From the NCBI GenBank assembly GCA_963718745.1, contig OY970370.1, positions 1,550,001 through 1,614,000 on the forward strand: a stretch of 64,000 bases of DNA. Reading direction: 5' to 3'. This document shows positions 9,178 to 19,499 of this stretch, piece after piece (the stretch's first letter is position 1; each line of letters starts with the position of its first letter). Made by a program: the position numbers and the translations under genes. The notes under the pieces are model-generated. The model searched no databases, was not told the DNA's origin, and saw only the letters and a program-made list of their open reading frames with translations. Source of the DNA: Fermentibacter sp963718745 [NCBI: Candidatus Fermentibacterota bacterium] (GTDB lineage Bacteria; Fermentibacterota; Fermentibacteria; Fermentibacterales).

Positions 9178-10041
9178 GTGATCCTGACGGGGGGCGTGCG
9201 GGTGGACGGGACGAGCATGCACGTCCTCTCCGGAGACTCGATCGTTCTGGTGTCGGAGTGCACCTCGGACTGGTACATCATTCGGCCGGAGCCCGCATCC
9301 TACGACCGATTGGAAAGCAGTATTCCGTGCGGAGCCGCGGATACTCTGGCATACACCAGAGTCCTGCTGTCGGCCGGTGCGTGCAGCCTGGAGACGGTTG
9401 CTGGAAGCCTTGCAGGCCCCCTGGGTGCGGGAACCTTCTACATCCAGGCACTTCCCGCCGGGGCTGCATGCCCGGAGAGCCTGCATTCGACGGAGCCGCC
9501 CCATCTTGTGGAACCAGGGATGGTGCAGGTTGCGGTGCGCCCCGGTGACGAGTACGTGGACTTCCTCATGGAGGCGCTCGGCACGCCGTTCGTGATGATG
9601 CCCGGTCGCACGCCCCGGGGCGCCCACCAGGCCGACGACCTCCTGGGTTTCGACTGCGCGGGGCTCGCCGTCTACGGGGCGCGGAGGCTCGGCCTGGATG
9701 TGGAGTACCTCGGGCCGCAGGGGATCATGCGGTATCTCGATCCGGTCGCCTCGGGTCTGTACTCGCCGGAGCCGGAGGGCGGCCTGTCCGTCTACAGGGA
9801 TTCCGGAGGCCGGACGGTCGCGGTCGGCGAAGGCGGCCTGGTCACGGGTGACATCCTGCATCAGAGGACCCAGGTCTCGGTGTTTCTGGAGGACCGCGGG
9901 GTGCCGGGCCTGCTCGATTCCGAGGACCTCGTGATCCAGTCCTGGTTCGACGGCCCAATGATCTGTACGCTGGAGGAGAACGGCTTCTACGGCCTGCCGC
10001 TTCGCGTCATGCGCTGGCATGGCATGCCCGCAGCACAGTGA
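9178..10041 (+). CDS. NlpC/P60-like cysteine hydrolase, divergent
   Basis: About 287 residues. The segment LLGFDCAGLAVYGARRLGL places a cysteine at a helix start after Asp, as in NlpC/P60 peptidoglycan endopeptidases. The region GDILHQRTQVSVFLED could supply the downstream His, but only DILHQ is visible, so catalytic competence is unsure. The GTG at 9178 has no good ribosome site, and the frame is open upstream into the preceding gene with no normal start codon. An upstream non-standard start (CTG overlapping the TGA of the previous gene) is possible. It probably forms a unit with the discoidin-like gene. Confidence 0.5.
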   Translation: MILTGGVRVDGTSMHVLSGDSIVLVSECTSDWYIIRPEPASYDRLESSIPCGAADTLAYTRVLLSAGACSLETVAGSLAGPLGAGTFYIQALPAGAACPESLHSTEPPHLVEPGMVQVAVRPGDEYVDFLMEALGTPFVMMPGRTPRGAHQADDLLGFDCAGLAVYGARRLGLDVEYLGPQGIMRYLDPVASGLYSPEPEGGLSVYRDSGGRTVAVGEGGLVTGDILHQRTQVSVFLEDRGVPGLLDSEDLVIQSWFDGPMICTLEENGFYGLPLRVMRWHGMPAAQ

Positions 10042-10135
10042 TGGAGCAGGATGCCCGGGCGATGATGCGGCGCCCGTTCCGCCGCCTGCCCGCCCGTCGA
10101 CGTCTCGAAGTCGTGGAAGAGGGTCCCGGCGAGGT

Positions 10136-12753
10136 CTACTCAGGCTCCTGACGATCTCCGATCATCTGCCTGATCTCGTCCGCCTTGCTCCGGGTCGACT
10201 CGTCGAACTCCCCTCCGAGGATCTCCGTCGCCCTTTCGAGGGACTCCCGGCCTCCGCCCGGCGTCCAGTGAAGGCGGCAACCTGGGCGAGCACGAGCAGG
10301 GCGTGACCCTGCATGCTGGCATGCTCGATGGACTCCGCGATCCGCAGGCATTCCCCGGCCAGCCGTCCAGCCCTTTCAGGATCCTCCCGGCACAGCAGGT
10401 CGGCGATGCCCAGGAGCGACAGCTCCTCGGCCCTCCTGTCGCCCACTTCCCTCGCGATTTCGAGGGATTCCTCCAGGCAGGCGAGCGCGCGGGCGTCCTC
10501 GCCGGCGTGGATGAGCATGAAGCCCATGCTGCCGAGGGTCCGCATCTGCATGATGATGTCTCCCTGGATCCTGGCGTGGTCGAGAGCCTTCCCGTAGTGC
10601 TCCACGCCCTTCATCAGGTTGCCGCCGATCGCCTCGAGCGTGGCCAGGTTGGTGAGCGCGACTGCTATCTGCCTGTGATCCCCGATCTCCTCGACCGTGG
10701 CCAGCATCCTCTCGAAGAATCTCCTGGCTGCATCGTGCCGGCCCCCCTGCGCCTCCATGACTCCCAGCGTGCCGAGTATCCTGGGCTCGAGGTCCTTCTC
10801 CCCGGAGCCCGCTGCCAGGGTCAGGGCCTCTTCGAGCAGCAGCCGGGAATCCTCCGCCCGGCCGGCAAGCTGCAGGAAGGTCGCCATCCTCTCCATCACG
10901 TTCGCCAGCAACCCGGACCTATCGGGCTGCAGATCCCGTCCCCACCTCGACCTGAAGATCTCGAGCTTCTCGCCGAAGACCTGCAGGGCGAGGCCTGTTG
11001 TGCTCCGCACGATGAAGATCTGGCTCAGCGCGATCAGGAAGCCGCGCGTCTCGGCTGGCGGCCACAGCCTCGCGGCCCGGTCCCACGCCTGGAGGAGGTT
11101 GGGCAGAGCCGTCTCGATCTGCTTCAGGACCTCCGCCGAACCGGCCCGGTTGATGTCCTGTCTGGCCTGCTCCAGCCAGGCGGCGAAGTGGCGGGCATGC
11201 CTCTCCGACAGTTCCTCCCGCCTGCCGGGGTCGTTCGACAGCTTTTCCGCGGCATATGCGTGGACGATGGGGTGCATGAGGAACCTGCCGGGGGAGGGGC
11301 AGTTGAGCAGCGACCTGTCGAGGAGGCTCCGAAGGTTGCGAAGACCGCAGTCCGCCACCGCCGAGGCAGCCGGAGGATCGAACTCCCCCGCGAAGATCGA
11401 CAGTCCGGATAGAGCACGCCTGCCTTCCTCGTCGAGCAGTTTCCAGGAATACTCGAAGACGGCCTCGAGCCCCCGATGCCTTCCCGGCATGTCCAGGGGA
11501 GCGGAGTCGAGCAGCTCGAAGCTGCGCGCCAGCTCGGAGACGATATCCGCCGGCGGGACCATCCGGACCCAGGAGGAGGCGAGCTCGATGCCCAGCGGGC
11601 TGCCCTCCAGCATTCTGCAGATGGAGGCTATTGCAGGCCTGTCCGCCCGCGAGGCATCCCAGCCGGGGTCCGCCCTGCGGGCCGATGCGAGGAAGAGATC
11701 CGACGCGTCGCAGCCCTCGAGGTCGGATCCGTCCGGCGCCGGAAGGTCCATCCCGCGCAGCACGAAAACCCTCTCCTCGCGGATGTCGAGCCTGTGACGG
11801 GAGGTGACCAGCAGCTTCAGCCCCGGGCTCCTGGAGAGCAGGCGCGAGAGGACCGGCGAGTCCTGCGACAGATGCTCGAAGTTGTCGGCGACGACGAGCA
11901 CTTCTCTGTCGGCGAGGAACGAGGCCAGCTGGTCCTCCTCGGAGGAGGTTCCGGAGAACCTGAGGGACATTGCAGAGGCCACAGCGGCGGGGATCATGGA
12001 AGCGGAGGGGATGTCCTCGAGGCGCACGAAGAAGGCTCCGTGCCTGAAGCCAGTTATGGCGCGAGCAGCAGACTGCAGCGCCAGGCGGCTCTTACCCGTG
12101 CCGCCGGGGGCGAGTATCGTGAGCAGCCTGCAGCTTGGGTCCTCGAGCTGTGCGCAGATCTCGTCCAGCTCTCTCGCGCGGCCGACGAATGGCGTCGGCT
12201 GTGGCGGTAGGTTCTGAGGGCGGCTGGAGACCGTCCGCAGGGCGGGGAACTCCGATCTGAGTGACGGGTGGGTCAGGATGTGGATCTGCTGAGGCTCCAT
12301 CAGGTCGCGAAGAATGTGCAGACCGGCATCCAGGAGCGATGCTCCGGCGGGAAGCACTTCGGTTCGACCTGCCTCATCGTTGGCCAGGACCTGCCCGCCC
12401 CATGCCGCCGAAAGCATGCGGGCGGCGCCGTTCATGACAGGGCCGAAGTAGTCGTCGCCCCTTCGCTCGGCCTCCCCTGCGAACGCGCACATCCTGACGT
12501 TGAGTCCCCCGACCCCGGACCAGTCCCCGGCCTGCAGGGCGACCTGGGCATGGATGGCGCATTCCAGGGCCCGGCCATTGTCGAAGACGGCGATGATGCC
12601 GTCACCCGTGTGCTTGACGATCCTGCCGCCGTGGAGGGCTGCCGATTCCCGCAGGATGGAGTCGTGGCGGCAGAGGGCGGCCGACATGGCGTCGGGTGCG
12701 CTCTCCCACCTGGCGGTCGAGCCTTCGATGTCGGTGAACAGGAACGTGGGCAT
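10136..12753 (-). CDS. Adenylate/guanylate cyclase-STAND ATPase-TPR regulator (probable 3' frameshift)
   Basis: Domain order: class III nucleotide cyclase (FLFTDIEGST near residue 5 and HTGDGIIAVF near 48 carry the two metal-binding Asp); a P-loop ATPase of STAND/NB-ARC type (Walker A LAPGGTGKS near 213, Walker B-like VLVVADNFEHL, then LLVTSRHRLD); a winged-helix-like region; then TPR repeats to the end. About 870 residues. The frame ends at 10162 in a low-complexity basic tail, whereas a neighbouring frame continues the helical pattern (ESLERATEILGGEFDESTR and on) to a stop at 10136. This indicates a single-base slip near 10247-10252. Such proteins act as signal-dependent regulators; the trigger is unknown. 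Confidence 0.8.
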
Positions 12754-13165
12754 CGTCAGCCACCTTCCCCGATGCGGAGGCCGGTCTCTCCGGCCGCAAG
12801 ATTATGGCGCAGGGCAGGGAGCCCTGTCCCGTTCTGTCGATCCAGCCGGGCGGGTCGTCGCTGGGGCCTCGCAGCTTCCGGTCGGACCCCCTAGTCATCC
12901 GGGCAGTGAAGAGCGCTCCGGTCAGGTTTCGAACAGCCAGCCTCTGAACGTGTTCACTCTGTCAGATGTCCCGGGTTTCTCCCGGTCGGAGAGGCGGAAG
13001 CCGGAGGGGTTCGAACAGCGGAATCCAGGAGGACGGATATCTTGAATTGGAACATCATGCTGGTTGCAGGATAAATAGATGCACGAATGGCCTGACCGGC
13101 CGTCGGAGTCGCAGGGGATGGGTGTCCATGGCCGCAGAGGGTGCAACTGTAGAGGGGAGTTTCAA
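12754..13165. other. Intergenic region between divergent genes
   Basis: About 410 bases between the minus-strand STAND regulator and the plus-strand lipoprotein. No frame has a signal peptide, motif or ribosome site. A possible promoter for the lipoprotein lies near 13040-13080, where an AT-rich stretch (AGGATAAATAGATG) occurs. Nothing else recognisable. Confidence 0.4.
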
Positions 13166-13828
13166 ATGCGCCTGATGTTCCGTACTCTGTCAGCCCTGGT
13201 TATCGTGGCTCTGGGATGCGGGGATTCCCCGTCCGGGCCGGATGATCCGGGTTATCCAGTCTGGATGCCGATGAATGAATCCGAGCAGTGGCTCTATGAA
13301 GCTTCGGGTTACATGGTCCAGGAGGGCGACACCCTCGATGCTTCGGGGCTTTTCATTATCGACTACAAGCAGGAGGTGATGCACTCGCTCGGATTCCCCG
13401 TAGTGGAGATCGAGGAGGTGGACAGCACCGTCTTCACACCCCGGAAAGGTGGAGAGACTCTCCGTGGGAGCAGAGGATGGACCTTCTACAGACGCCTTAC
13501 CGATGACATGCTCCGGCTGTACTACAATCTGGAAGCCGACAGTGGAATGGTGGAGCTCGTCCTGCCTCTCGTCGTGGGGGACCAGTGGGAACTGTGCTTC
13601 CCCGGATTGCCCGGCGTCACACAAGTCCGCGAAGTCATCAGCCTTACTGATTCGGTCTCGGTCCCGTTCGGCGATTTTACTGACTGTGCGCACGTACGTG
13701 CGAGCGACGGCCTGAGCCTGACCGGGGACTTCTGGTATGCGGACAGCGTAGGGCTCGTGAGATGGACCGTCCAGGAGGCCGGTGTAGACATGATGTTCGA
13801 ACGAATTCCACAGCCTTCGGTTGAATAG
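13166..13828 (+). CDS. Lipoprotein of unknown function
   Basis: About 220 residues from ATG 13166, preceded by GGGGAG at six bases. The N-terminus MRLMFRTLSALVIVALGCGDS ends in a lipobox-like A-L-G-C. The mature protein is acidic, with beta-strand-rich segments such as SEQWLYEASGYMVQEGDT, VVEIEEVDSTVF and VSVPFGDFTDCAHVRA, a pattern seen in secreted proteins that monitor or bind small ligands. No family is recognised. A hairpin at 13888-13921 follows. Confidence 0.7.
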   Translation: MRLMFRTLSALVIVALGCGDSPSGPDDPGYPVWMPMNESEQWLYEASGYMVQEGDTLDASGLFIIDYKQEVMHSLGFPVVEIEEVDSTVFTPRKGGETLRGSRGWTFYRRLTDDMLRLYYNLEADSGMVELVLPLVVGDQWELCFPGLPGVTQVREVISLTDSVSVPFGDFTDCAHVRASDGLSLTGDFWYADSVGLVRWTVQEAGVDMMFERIPQPSVE

Positions 13829-14232
13829 GCGCGTCCTCGGGCCGACCCCGTAGCACCTCGCCCCACGCGTCAGCTGAAAAAGTACAGGGATGCGGGGTCC
13901 GCTCCGGCGGGCCCCGCATCCATCTGTGAAACGGTTGCTGGAAGCTCACCAGCCTGATCCATCGAGGTCTTCCGACCATCAATCCAGCCTGCTTGTCGCC
14001 AACTGCCCCCCGGGGCAACGCATTCCCCGCTGATCAAAGAGCGAGTATTCGATGGGAGCACCATGTCGGACGGACTCTGTGTCCCGAGTTGCTGGTTTCC
14101 TCCTGTCTGACTCCCCCGGATGTCTTCATAATCATGCTGGAAACCGATTCGGGCGCGTGGACGGCCAGGATGGTCATCCTGAGAAATGCGGCACCATGCA
14201 CACGGTGCCCGAGTCCCCGGAGGGGAGGAACG
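13829..14232. other. Intergenic region with terminator-like hairpin
   Basis: About 400 bases. A perfect 10-bp hairpin lies at 13888-13921. The rest, up to the ribosome site at about 14222, shows no supported gene; the open frame from 13993 that joins the C25 protease lacks a start signal. Confidence 0.4.
13888..13921. terminator. Strong hairpin after lipoprotein gene
   Basis: Stem GGATGCGGGG / CCCCGCATCC with a 14-nt loop. On the minus strand it is followed by a run of five T; on the plus strand, the direction of the preceding gene, there is no T run. It could act in either direction. Confidence 0.5.
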
Positions 14233-16489
14233 ATGAGATACCTTCTGCTGCCGGTCATCTGCGCGCTGCCGTGCTTCTCCGCGGAGCTCCTGTTCCGCAG
14301 CCAGGAAGCAATGCCGGACGCCGAGATCCTCGCTTCGGATGCGAGCTCGGTTACCTTGTGCTTCAACCTCCCCGCCCTCACCGGATCCGATGCTTTGGTC
14401 GACGGTTTCGGCACCGGCACCTGCCTGCGCGTGCCGGGCTGGGGAATGCTGGCCGAAGCGGGCTGCCCCGACCTGCCGGTGCTCAGGAAGCTCGTCATGG
14501 TCCCGGACATCGGGGGGGTGAGCCTCGAGGTGATGGAGGAGACCACCGCGAGCCTGGGTGTGTTCACGATACCGCCATTCCAGCATCCACCCCTCAGATC
14601 CGGTGAGACTCAGCCGTTCGAGCAGGACCCGGCGATCTATGGTTCGGAAGGTCCTTTTCCTTCCGAGTGTGCACTGCTGGAAGGCGTTCACGTGCTGAGG
14701 GACCTCAGGGTTGCGACGGTCAGGTTCAATCCCGTGAGGTACGACCCACGGACGGGTGAGGTCACTCTGGTGACTTCGGCCACTGTCAGGCTGACGTTCG
14801 GGGGATCAGGGGAGAACGAGTTGTCGCGAAACTTCACGGGCACCACCCCCGGTTTCCTCCCGGTGTACGAGGAGGTCCTGGGGTTCGAACCCTCGGGTCC
14901 CTTCCTCGACGGCTGCTACCTGTTCATCGGCACCGAGGAGAGCCTCGAAGCGATCGAGGCGCTGATCGACTGGAAGAGACAGCGGGGCTACAGGGTGGAA
15001 CTGGCACAGGTGCCGAACATGGGAACGACAGCCGAAGAGGTCGACGACTGGATCGAGCTTGCCTACGCGATCTGGTCGTGCCCGCCCGAGTGGATCCTCA
15101 TCGCAGGCGGCGAAGACCTCGTGCCGGTGCCGCTGTACGAGGGATTCGCATCCGACAACGTCTACGGCGTCATCGGCACAGGGACCAGCGTGCCATCGAT
15201 ACATGTCGGGAGGATCACCGGGTCCATGGAGGACCTCCAGTACCAGGCCTGGAAGATCCGCAGCCACGAGGCCGACCCGTACGAGCCGGCAGGCGTGAAC
15301 TGGCTGCAGAGGACCGTGGTCATCGGCTCGAGCGACGGGCTGGATCCGCTGCACTCCTGGGAGCATGCTCAGATCTTCATGCAGCACGGTTTGTCCGTGG
15401 ATTACTACTGCGACAGCCCCGCGTACGGCGGGGCGCCTCCGGACAAGGCGGCCATCGCGGCGAACATCGACGAGGGAAGGACGATCGTAGACTACATCGG
15501 CCACGGGTGGAGCGAAGGCTGGGGCACCTCGGGGTTCTCCTCGACCGACGTGGCAGCCCTTTCGAACGGCCGCATGCTCCCCTGGGTGAACTCGATAGCC
15601 TGCAGCAACGCGGAGTTCATGTACGGGTACTGCTTCGGAGAAGCCTGGATGACCGAGGGAGACATGGTCGACCCCAGGGGCGGGCTCGGTTTCATGGGGG
15701 CGACGACGGGCAGCCCCTTCGGCCCGACGGATTCACTGGCGGAGTACACGTGGCGCGGCTACTTCGAACTCGATATCCATCACATGGGAGCGGCAGTCGA
15801 CTACGGGAAGCTGAAGGTCGAGGAGTTCTACGGCGGCGGCGGCTGGGCAAACAACATGATGCACATGGTGTTCGGATGCCCCGAGGTCGACGTCTATGGC
15901 GACACTTCCCCCATCCCCGTCCTGGCATCTGACCACAGCGGGTACATCTGGAGCGGACCGTGGCCGGTATACGTCACCTCCGAGGGCGATGGTCCCGTCG
16001 AAAACGCGATGGTGGGCGTGGTTCAGGGCGACGAACTGCTCGGAGCCGGATACACCGACAGCAATGGCTTCCTGCAGCTGGACATCCCGGAACTGCCCTA
16101 CGGATCTTCCGATGGAGGCCACCATCACTGTCACTGCTCATAACTGCAGGGCGTACACGGCTTCACTGGACCCGGCTCCGGTGGGCTGGGAGGAAGGCGG
16201 CAGCGCGTGTCTCTTCCTCGACCCGGCCACCCCCTCTCCGTTCTCGTCCCTCACCTCGATAACCTTCGGCCTGCCGTCGGAATCCCCCTGCAATCTGTCC
16301 GTCTACGATGTCTCCGGAAGGCTGGTGCGGACGATCATCGACGCCAGCCTGCCCGGCGGCGGTCATGCGGTCGTCTGGGACGGTACGACGGGCTCGGGTG
16401 CGAGATGCCCGGACGGAGTCTACTTCATTCGCCTGAGCATTCCGGAGGACGGGCTCACCCGGAGAGTAGTCCGGCTGGGCGGGGATTGA
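14233..16489 (+). CDS. Gingipain-type C25 cysteine protease with C-terminal sorting domain (one frameshift)
   Basis: About 750 residues when joined across one slip. Start ATG 14233 follows GGGGAGGAAC; signal peptide MRYLLLPVICALPCFSA. A gingipain propeptide-like region precedes the C25 domain. The catalytic pair is visible as His424 in YIGHGWSEGWG and Cys457 in NSIACSNAEF, 33 residues apart as in RgpB (His211/Cys244). After an Ig-like region the frame runs to a stop at 16143, but the real C-terminus continues in the next frame from MEATITVTAH near 16112. That points to one extra base near 16111. The tail (LSVYDVSGRLVRTI ... DGVYFIRLSI) is a FlgD/Por-type domain, as in proteins exported by type IX-like systems. 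Confidence 0.85.
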
Positions 16490-16508
16490 CGGCTTTCTAG
16501 ATCATCAT

Positions 16509-16533
16509 GGGGCGGAGTTCCAGGCTCCGCCCC
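16509..16533 (+). terminator. Hairpin after C25 protease gene
   Basis: Perfect 9-bp stem GGGGCGGAG / CTCCGCCCC with a 7-nt loop, 20 bases past the stop codon. No strong U-tract. Confidence 0.5.
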
Positions 16534-16749
16534 TGTCCGACTTGTCCGGTATCAGGCCGGGGTCACCTTAAGGACAGGTCTGCAGCAGTTACCAGCCTCC
16601 GTCCATCTTCTCTGCGGGCGGCATCCCTCACGCCAGATTCCTGAAAGCGTGCACTGAAGGCGATGGTGTCGATCTGATGGGCGGAGAGGCATCCACAGAA
16701 GGAGTCGGACCCGATCATCCGTTTGACGGTATCCGGAGCTCCGCCTGTC

Positions 16750-17130
16750 TCAGTCGCACACCCACCAGCGACCGTCGATCAGAATCATCGCAATCTTGAT
16801 GTTCGTGGCGAGGATCGAGGCTTCAGCGATATCGTCCCGCACTTCGACATAGACTTCGTAGTCGCCGGGCAGGTCGGGCATCCCGTCGATCTCCATCGCC
16901 TGCCTCAACTCGGCCCGCTGTTCGGGCAGGATCCAGAGCAGCGCAGCTTCCATGTCTTTCCGGTCTACGGCGTCATAGAAGATTTCGGCGACCATCACCG
17001 GATTCGATGTGTCGACCTCGGATTCGGTCGATTCCGCAAAGGAGTCCGTGCTCTCATTCCGGATGCTTCCGCAAGCCACAGAACCCATGATGAAGACGGA
17101 ACATGCGAATGCTGCAGCTCTCGACGACAT
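16750..17130 (-). CDS. Small lipoprotein, NTF2/DUF4878-like
   Basis: About 126 residues from ATG 17130; a longer frame to 17193 lacks support. The N-terminus MSSRAAAFACSVFIMGSVACGS is a signal peptide with lipobox S-V-A-C. The mature part (VMVAEIFYDAVDRKDMEAALLWILPEQR ... IKIAMILIDGRWWVCD) has the helix-then-strand layout and final W-W of small NTF2-like lipoproteins such as DUF4878. These usually bind small ligands; the ligand is unknown. It faces away from the C25 gene. Confidence 0.65.
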   Translation of the reverse strand: MSSRAAAFACSVFIMGSVACGSIRNESTDSFAESTESEVDTSNPVMVAEIFYDAVDRKDMEAALLWILPEQRAELRQAMEIDGMPDLPGDYEVYVEVRDDIAEASILATNIKIAMILIDGRWWVCD

Positions 17131-17381
17131 CGATGCCCCCGTTCGGAGATCCAGCCTTTCTGCGTTCCCGATATGGAATTCTAAGAAGCTCATCGCTCCT
17201 GGAACACCCTGATTGTCCTGTTCGTGAAATTGTCCCTCGAGTGGGCTTCCGGCTCCCGGATGCCCTGATCACTCAGCTGATCGCAGAAGCAGCAGCCGGA
17301 AGGGATCGGAACATCGCAGACATCCTGTATCTGCCTGATGCTGCACAAGCGTGCCTCGTCATCCTGCCGAAGACGTGTGTA

Positions 17382-18443
17382 TCAGTCGTGGTCGTGCCGG
17401 TGGTGGATGTCGGGATAGTGCTGGTGGAAATGAGTCAGCGGAGCATGGATGTGGGGATGGCTGTGCATCTCTCCGTCGGGTTCGGTGCCGTCGTGCTCAT
17501 GGGCATGATGTTCGTCGTGGGCGTGAGAATGCTGATGGACGATCTCCTCGTGCGTGTGCTCGTGACGGTGCTTTTCCCCCAGCTGCAGCCAGACTCCCAG
17601 ACCCATCAGGAGCGCTGCCGGGAGCAGCAGGGGGCTTGCCTGCTCCCCTAGGAACAGCAATGAGGCAATTGCTCCTATGAAGGGCGCCGTCGAGAACAGG
17701 GCTCCGGTCCTTGCAGCACCCATGTTGCGCAGGGCCAGCACGAACAGCACCAGGCTGGCGCCATAGCCTATGAATCCCACCAGGCAGGACATGGCGACCA
17801 TCGGCGCTCGCGGGACGGCCTGTCCGAGGGTCAGAGCGATCGAGACGTTCACCACGCCTGCGAACAACCCCTTGATCCCGGCTATGAGCGCTGGATCCCC
17901 CGCCGAGATCCGGCGGGTGAGGTTGTTGTCCACGGCCCAGCAGAGGCAGGCGGCCACGATTGCCATCCTTCCGGGCAGACCTGCATCAGTGCCACCCTCT
18001 GGTGAGATCGACAGGAAGACGGCTCCCGCGATTATTGCGAGGAGCCCGGATAAAACCTTCAGGCCGATGTTCTCCCGGAAGACCAGCCATGCCAGAAGGG
18101 CTGTCAGGATACCCTCGAGGTTCAGAAGCAGCGACGTGGTGGAGGCAGGGGTGCGCATGAGCCCCCACATGAGAAGCAGTGGCGCGAGAATTCCGCCCGA
18201 CAGTACGGCGCCTGCGAGCCAGGGAAGATCAGTCCACGCGAGAGGGGTCGATTGTTTCCGACCCCTCCCGAACAGTCGACCGGCAATGATCAGCGAGCTG
18301 AGACCCAGCCCGGAGCCTAGGTATAGGAGTCCGGCCAGCATGAAGGGTGTGACATCGCCGAGAAGGGCTTTCGCCGCTGCGGTGGCCCCGCCGAAGAAAG
18401 CCGCAGCGACGAGGGCCGGAACCGGACCTTCAGCGATCCTCAA
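17382..18443 (-). CDS. DMT/EamA-family transporter with histidine-rich C-terminal tail
   Basis: About 353 residues. Ten hydrophobic segments in two EamA halves (first half ending near TSLLLNLEGILTALLAWLVF, second near MGAARTGALFSTAPFIGAIASLLFLGE) identify a drug/metabolite transporter superfamily carrier. From about residue 290 the tail holds some 23 histidines in about 62 residues, which should be cytoplasmic and able to bind Zn, Ni, Co or Cu. Similar His tails are known in EamA proteins annotated as metal-linked. The TTG start at 18443 lies six bases after the stop of the Met-rich Spy-like gene, so the two are likely co-transcribed and serve metal handling. Confidence 0.75.
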   Translation of the reverse strand: MRIAEGPVPALVAAAFFGGATAAAKALLGDVTPFMLAGLLYLGSGLGLSSLIIAGRLFGRGRKQSTPLAWTDLPWLAGAVLSGGILAPLLLMWGLMRTPASTTSLLLNLEGILTALLAWLVFRENIGLKVLSGLLAIIAGAVFLSISPEGGTDAGLPGRMAIVAACLCWAVDNNLTRRISAGDPALIAGIKGLFAGVVNVSIALTLGQAVPRAPMVAMSCLVGFIGYGASLVLFVLALRNMGAARTGALFSTAPFIGAIASLLFLGEQASPLLLPAALLMGLGVWLQLGEKHRHEHTHEEIVHQHSHAHDEHHAHEHDGTEPDGEMHSHPHIHAPLTHFHQHYPDIHHRHDHD

Positions 18444-18449
18444 CTGAGG

Positions 18450-19070
18450 CTATCGCATCCCCCTGCAGCCGCCACCCGTGCGGCCCATACCGCGCATGCC
18501 GTCCATGCCGTTCATCCCGCCCATTCCGCAGCCACCGCGCATGTCGGCACCCATCTGATCGAGGTCGAGATCCTGCAGCTGCTCCAGCTGACCGGGCGTG
18601 AGGACCCCGTGTATGCTCACCAGGGCTTCCTCGTGGATGTTCCTGATCTCGTCGGACAGGTCGGCGGCCCGGCCTGTGAAGTCCTCGAGAGATGCCACCG
18701 AGAAGCTGCTGCTGGAGAAGAGATCGAGGAATGCCCTTGCAGGATCGGCCATCCCGGCCTCTTCGCGGGCTTCGGAGATCCTCTCCTCGAAACCGGCCAT
18801 GAGATCATCGATCTCGGCCAACTGGGCATCCGAGAGATCGAGGTATCCCAGGAAGGGCATGATCATCATCGGGCAGCCCTGCATCATGTTGCATGATCCC
18901 ATGCCCATCATGCCGCCACACATGCCACCCATACCGCCCATACCAGACATCCCTGAGCCACGGTCCATGCCCATACCCATGCCGCCCATTCCGCCGCAGC
19001 CCTGTGCCCCGGCCGGGACTGCCAGAGCCAGAACAAGTGCGAGCACGAGCAACCATCTGAAGCGGTTCAT
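18450..19070 (-). CDS. Periplasmic Met/Gly-rich Spy/CpxP-like protein
   Basis: About 206 residues. Signal peptide MNRFRWLLVLALVLALAVPAGAQ is followed by an extended Gly-Met-rich segment (repeats of GMGGM with Cys), a helical core of about 100 residues with L-T-P-G-Q-L-E-Q-L matching the LTxxQ motif of Spy/CpxP heavy-metal resistance proteins, then a second Gly-Met-Cys-rich tail. Methionine and cysteine clusters suggest Cu(I) or similar soft-metal binding in the periplasm. Start ATG 19070 follows AGGAG. First gene of a unit with the His-tailed DMT transporter. Confidence 0.75.
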   Translation of the reverse strand: MNRFRWLLVLALVLALAVPAGAQGCGGMGGMGMGMDRGSGMSGMGGMGGMCGGMMGMGSCNMMQGCPMMIMPFLGYLDLSDAQLAEIDDLMAGFEERISEAREEAGMADPARAFLDLFSSSSFSVASLEDFTGRAADLSDEIRNIHEEALVSIHGVLTPGQLEQLQDLDLDQMGADMRGGCGMGGMNGMDGMRGMGRTGGGCRGMR

Positions 19071-19221
19071 CTCCGACTCCTCTCGAAAACCATACGACTA
19101 TACCCTACCTTACAGGTATTCTATAGTGGAATCACATCTTGTGGTTCCCGACCATTTGAATCAGCAACGCAAGGTTCGTCCATATCCGCTGACAACCCGC
19201 AATCAGGGTCGCTGTATCAGT

Positions 19222-19470
19222 TGATGATGCCCCAGGGGGGAACAAAGCCCCCCTGGGACAAGTCGTGATAGCTATCTATGCATGGACGAGCCTGCGAGCA
19301 CGGCGAAGGGGAGACACGGTCGTTGCCGGTTGGAACATCATTATAGCCCAGCTCATCAAGACGCGGAGTGGAGCAGGGTTGCGTAAGGGCAGCTCAGAAT
19401 GCCTTCTACCCGCTCTGCTGCAAAGAAGCCTCTCCTGGCCGAGAGAAGGGTAGCCATGTCGGATTGGAGT
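19222..19470. repeat. Hairpin repeat cluster A
   Basis: Member of the mosaic repeat family also found at about 22.9, 24.9, 26.6-27.2 and 40.9-41.4 kb. It opens with TTGATGATGCC and a perfect hairpin at 19231-19257 (CCCAGGGGGG / CCCCCCTGGG). A block GAGCCTGCGAGCACGGCG near 19289 is shared with cluster D near 27113. A tail (GCCCAGCTCATCAAG, then GGGCAGCTCAGAATG and CTCTGCTGCAAA) is shared with clusters B and C. Confidence 0.7.
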
Positions 19471-19499
19471 ACCAGGAGGAAAGGTCCTCCCGCTCGATG

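Noticed and set aside
13888-13921. Riboswitch upstream of the C25 gene
   Set aside because: Only one simple hairpin is present; no conserved aptamer core recognisable.
13993-14232. N-terminal extension of the C25 protease
   Set aside because: The signal peptide and ribosome site place the start at 14233.
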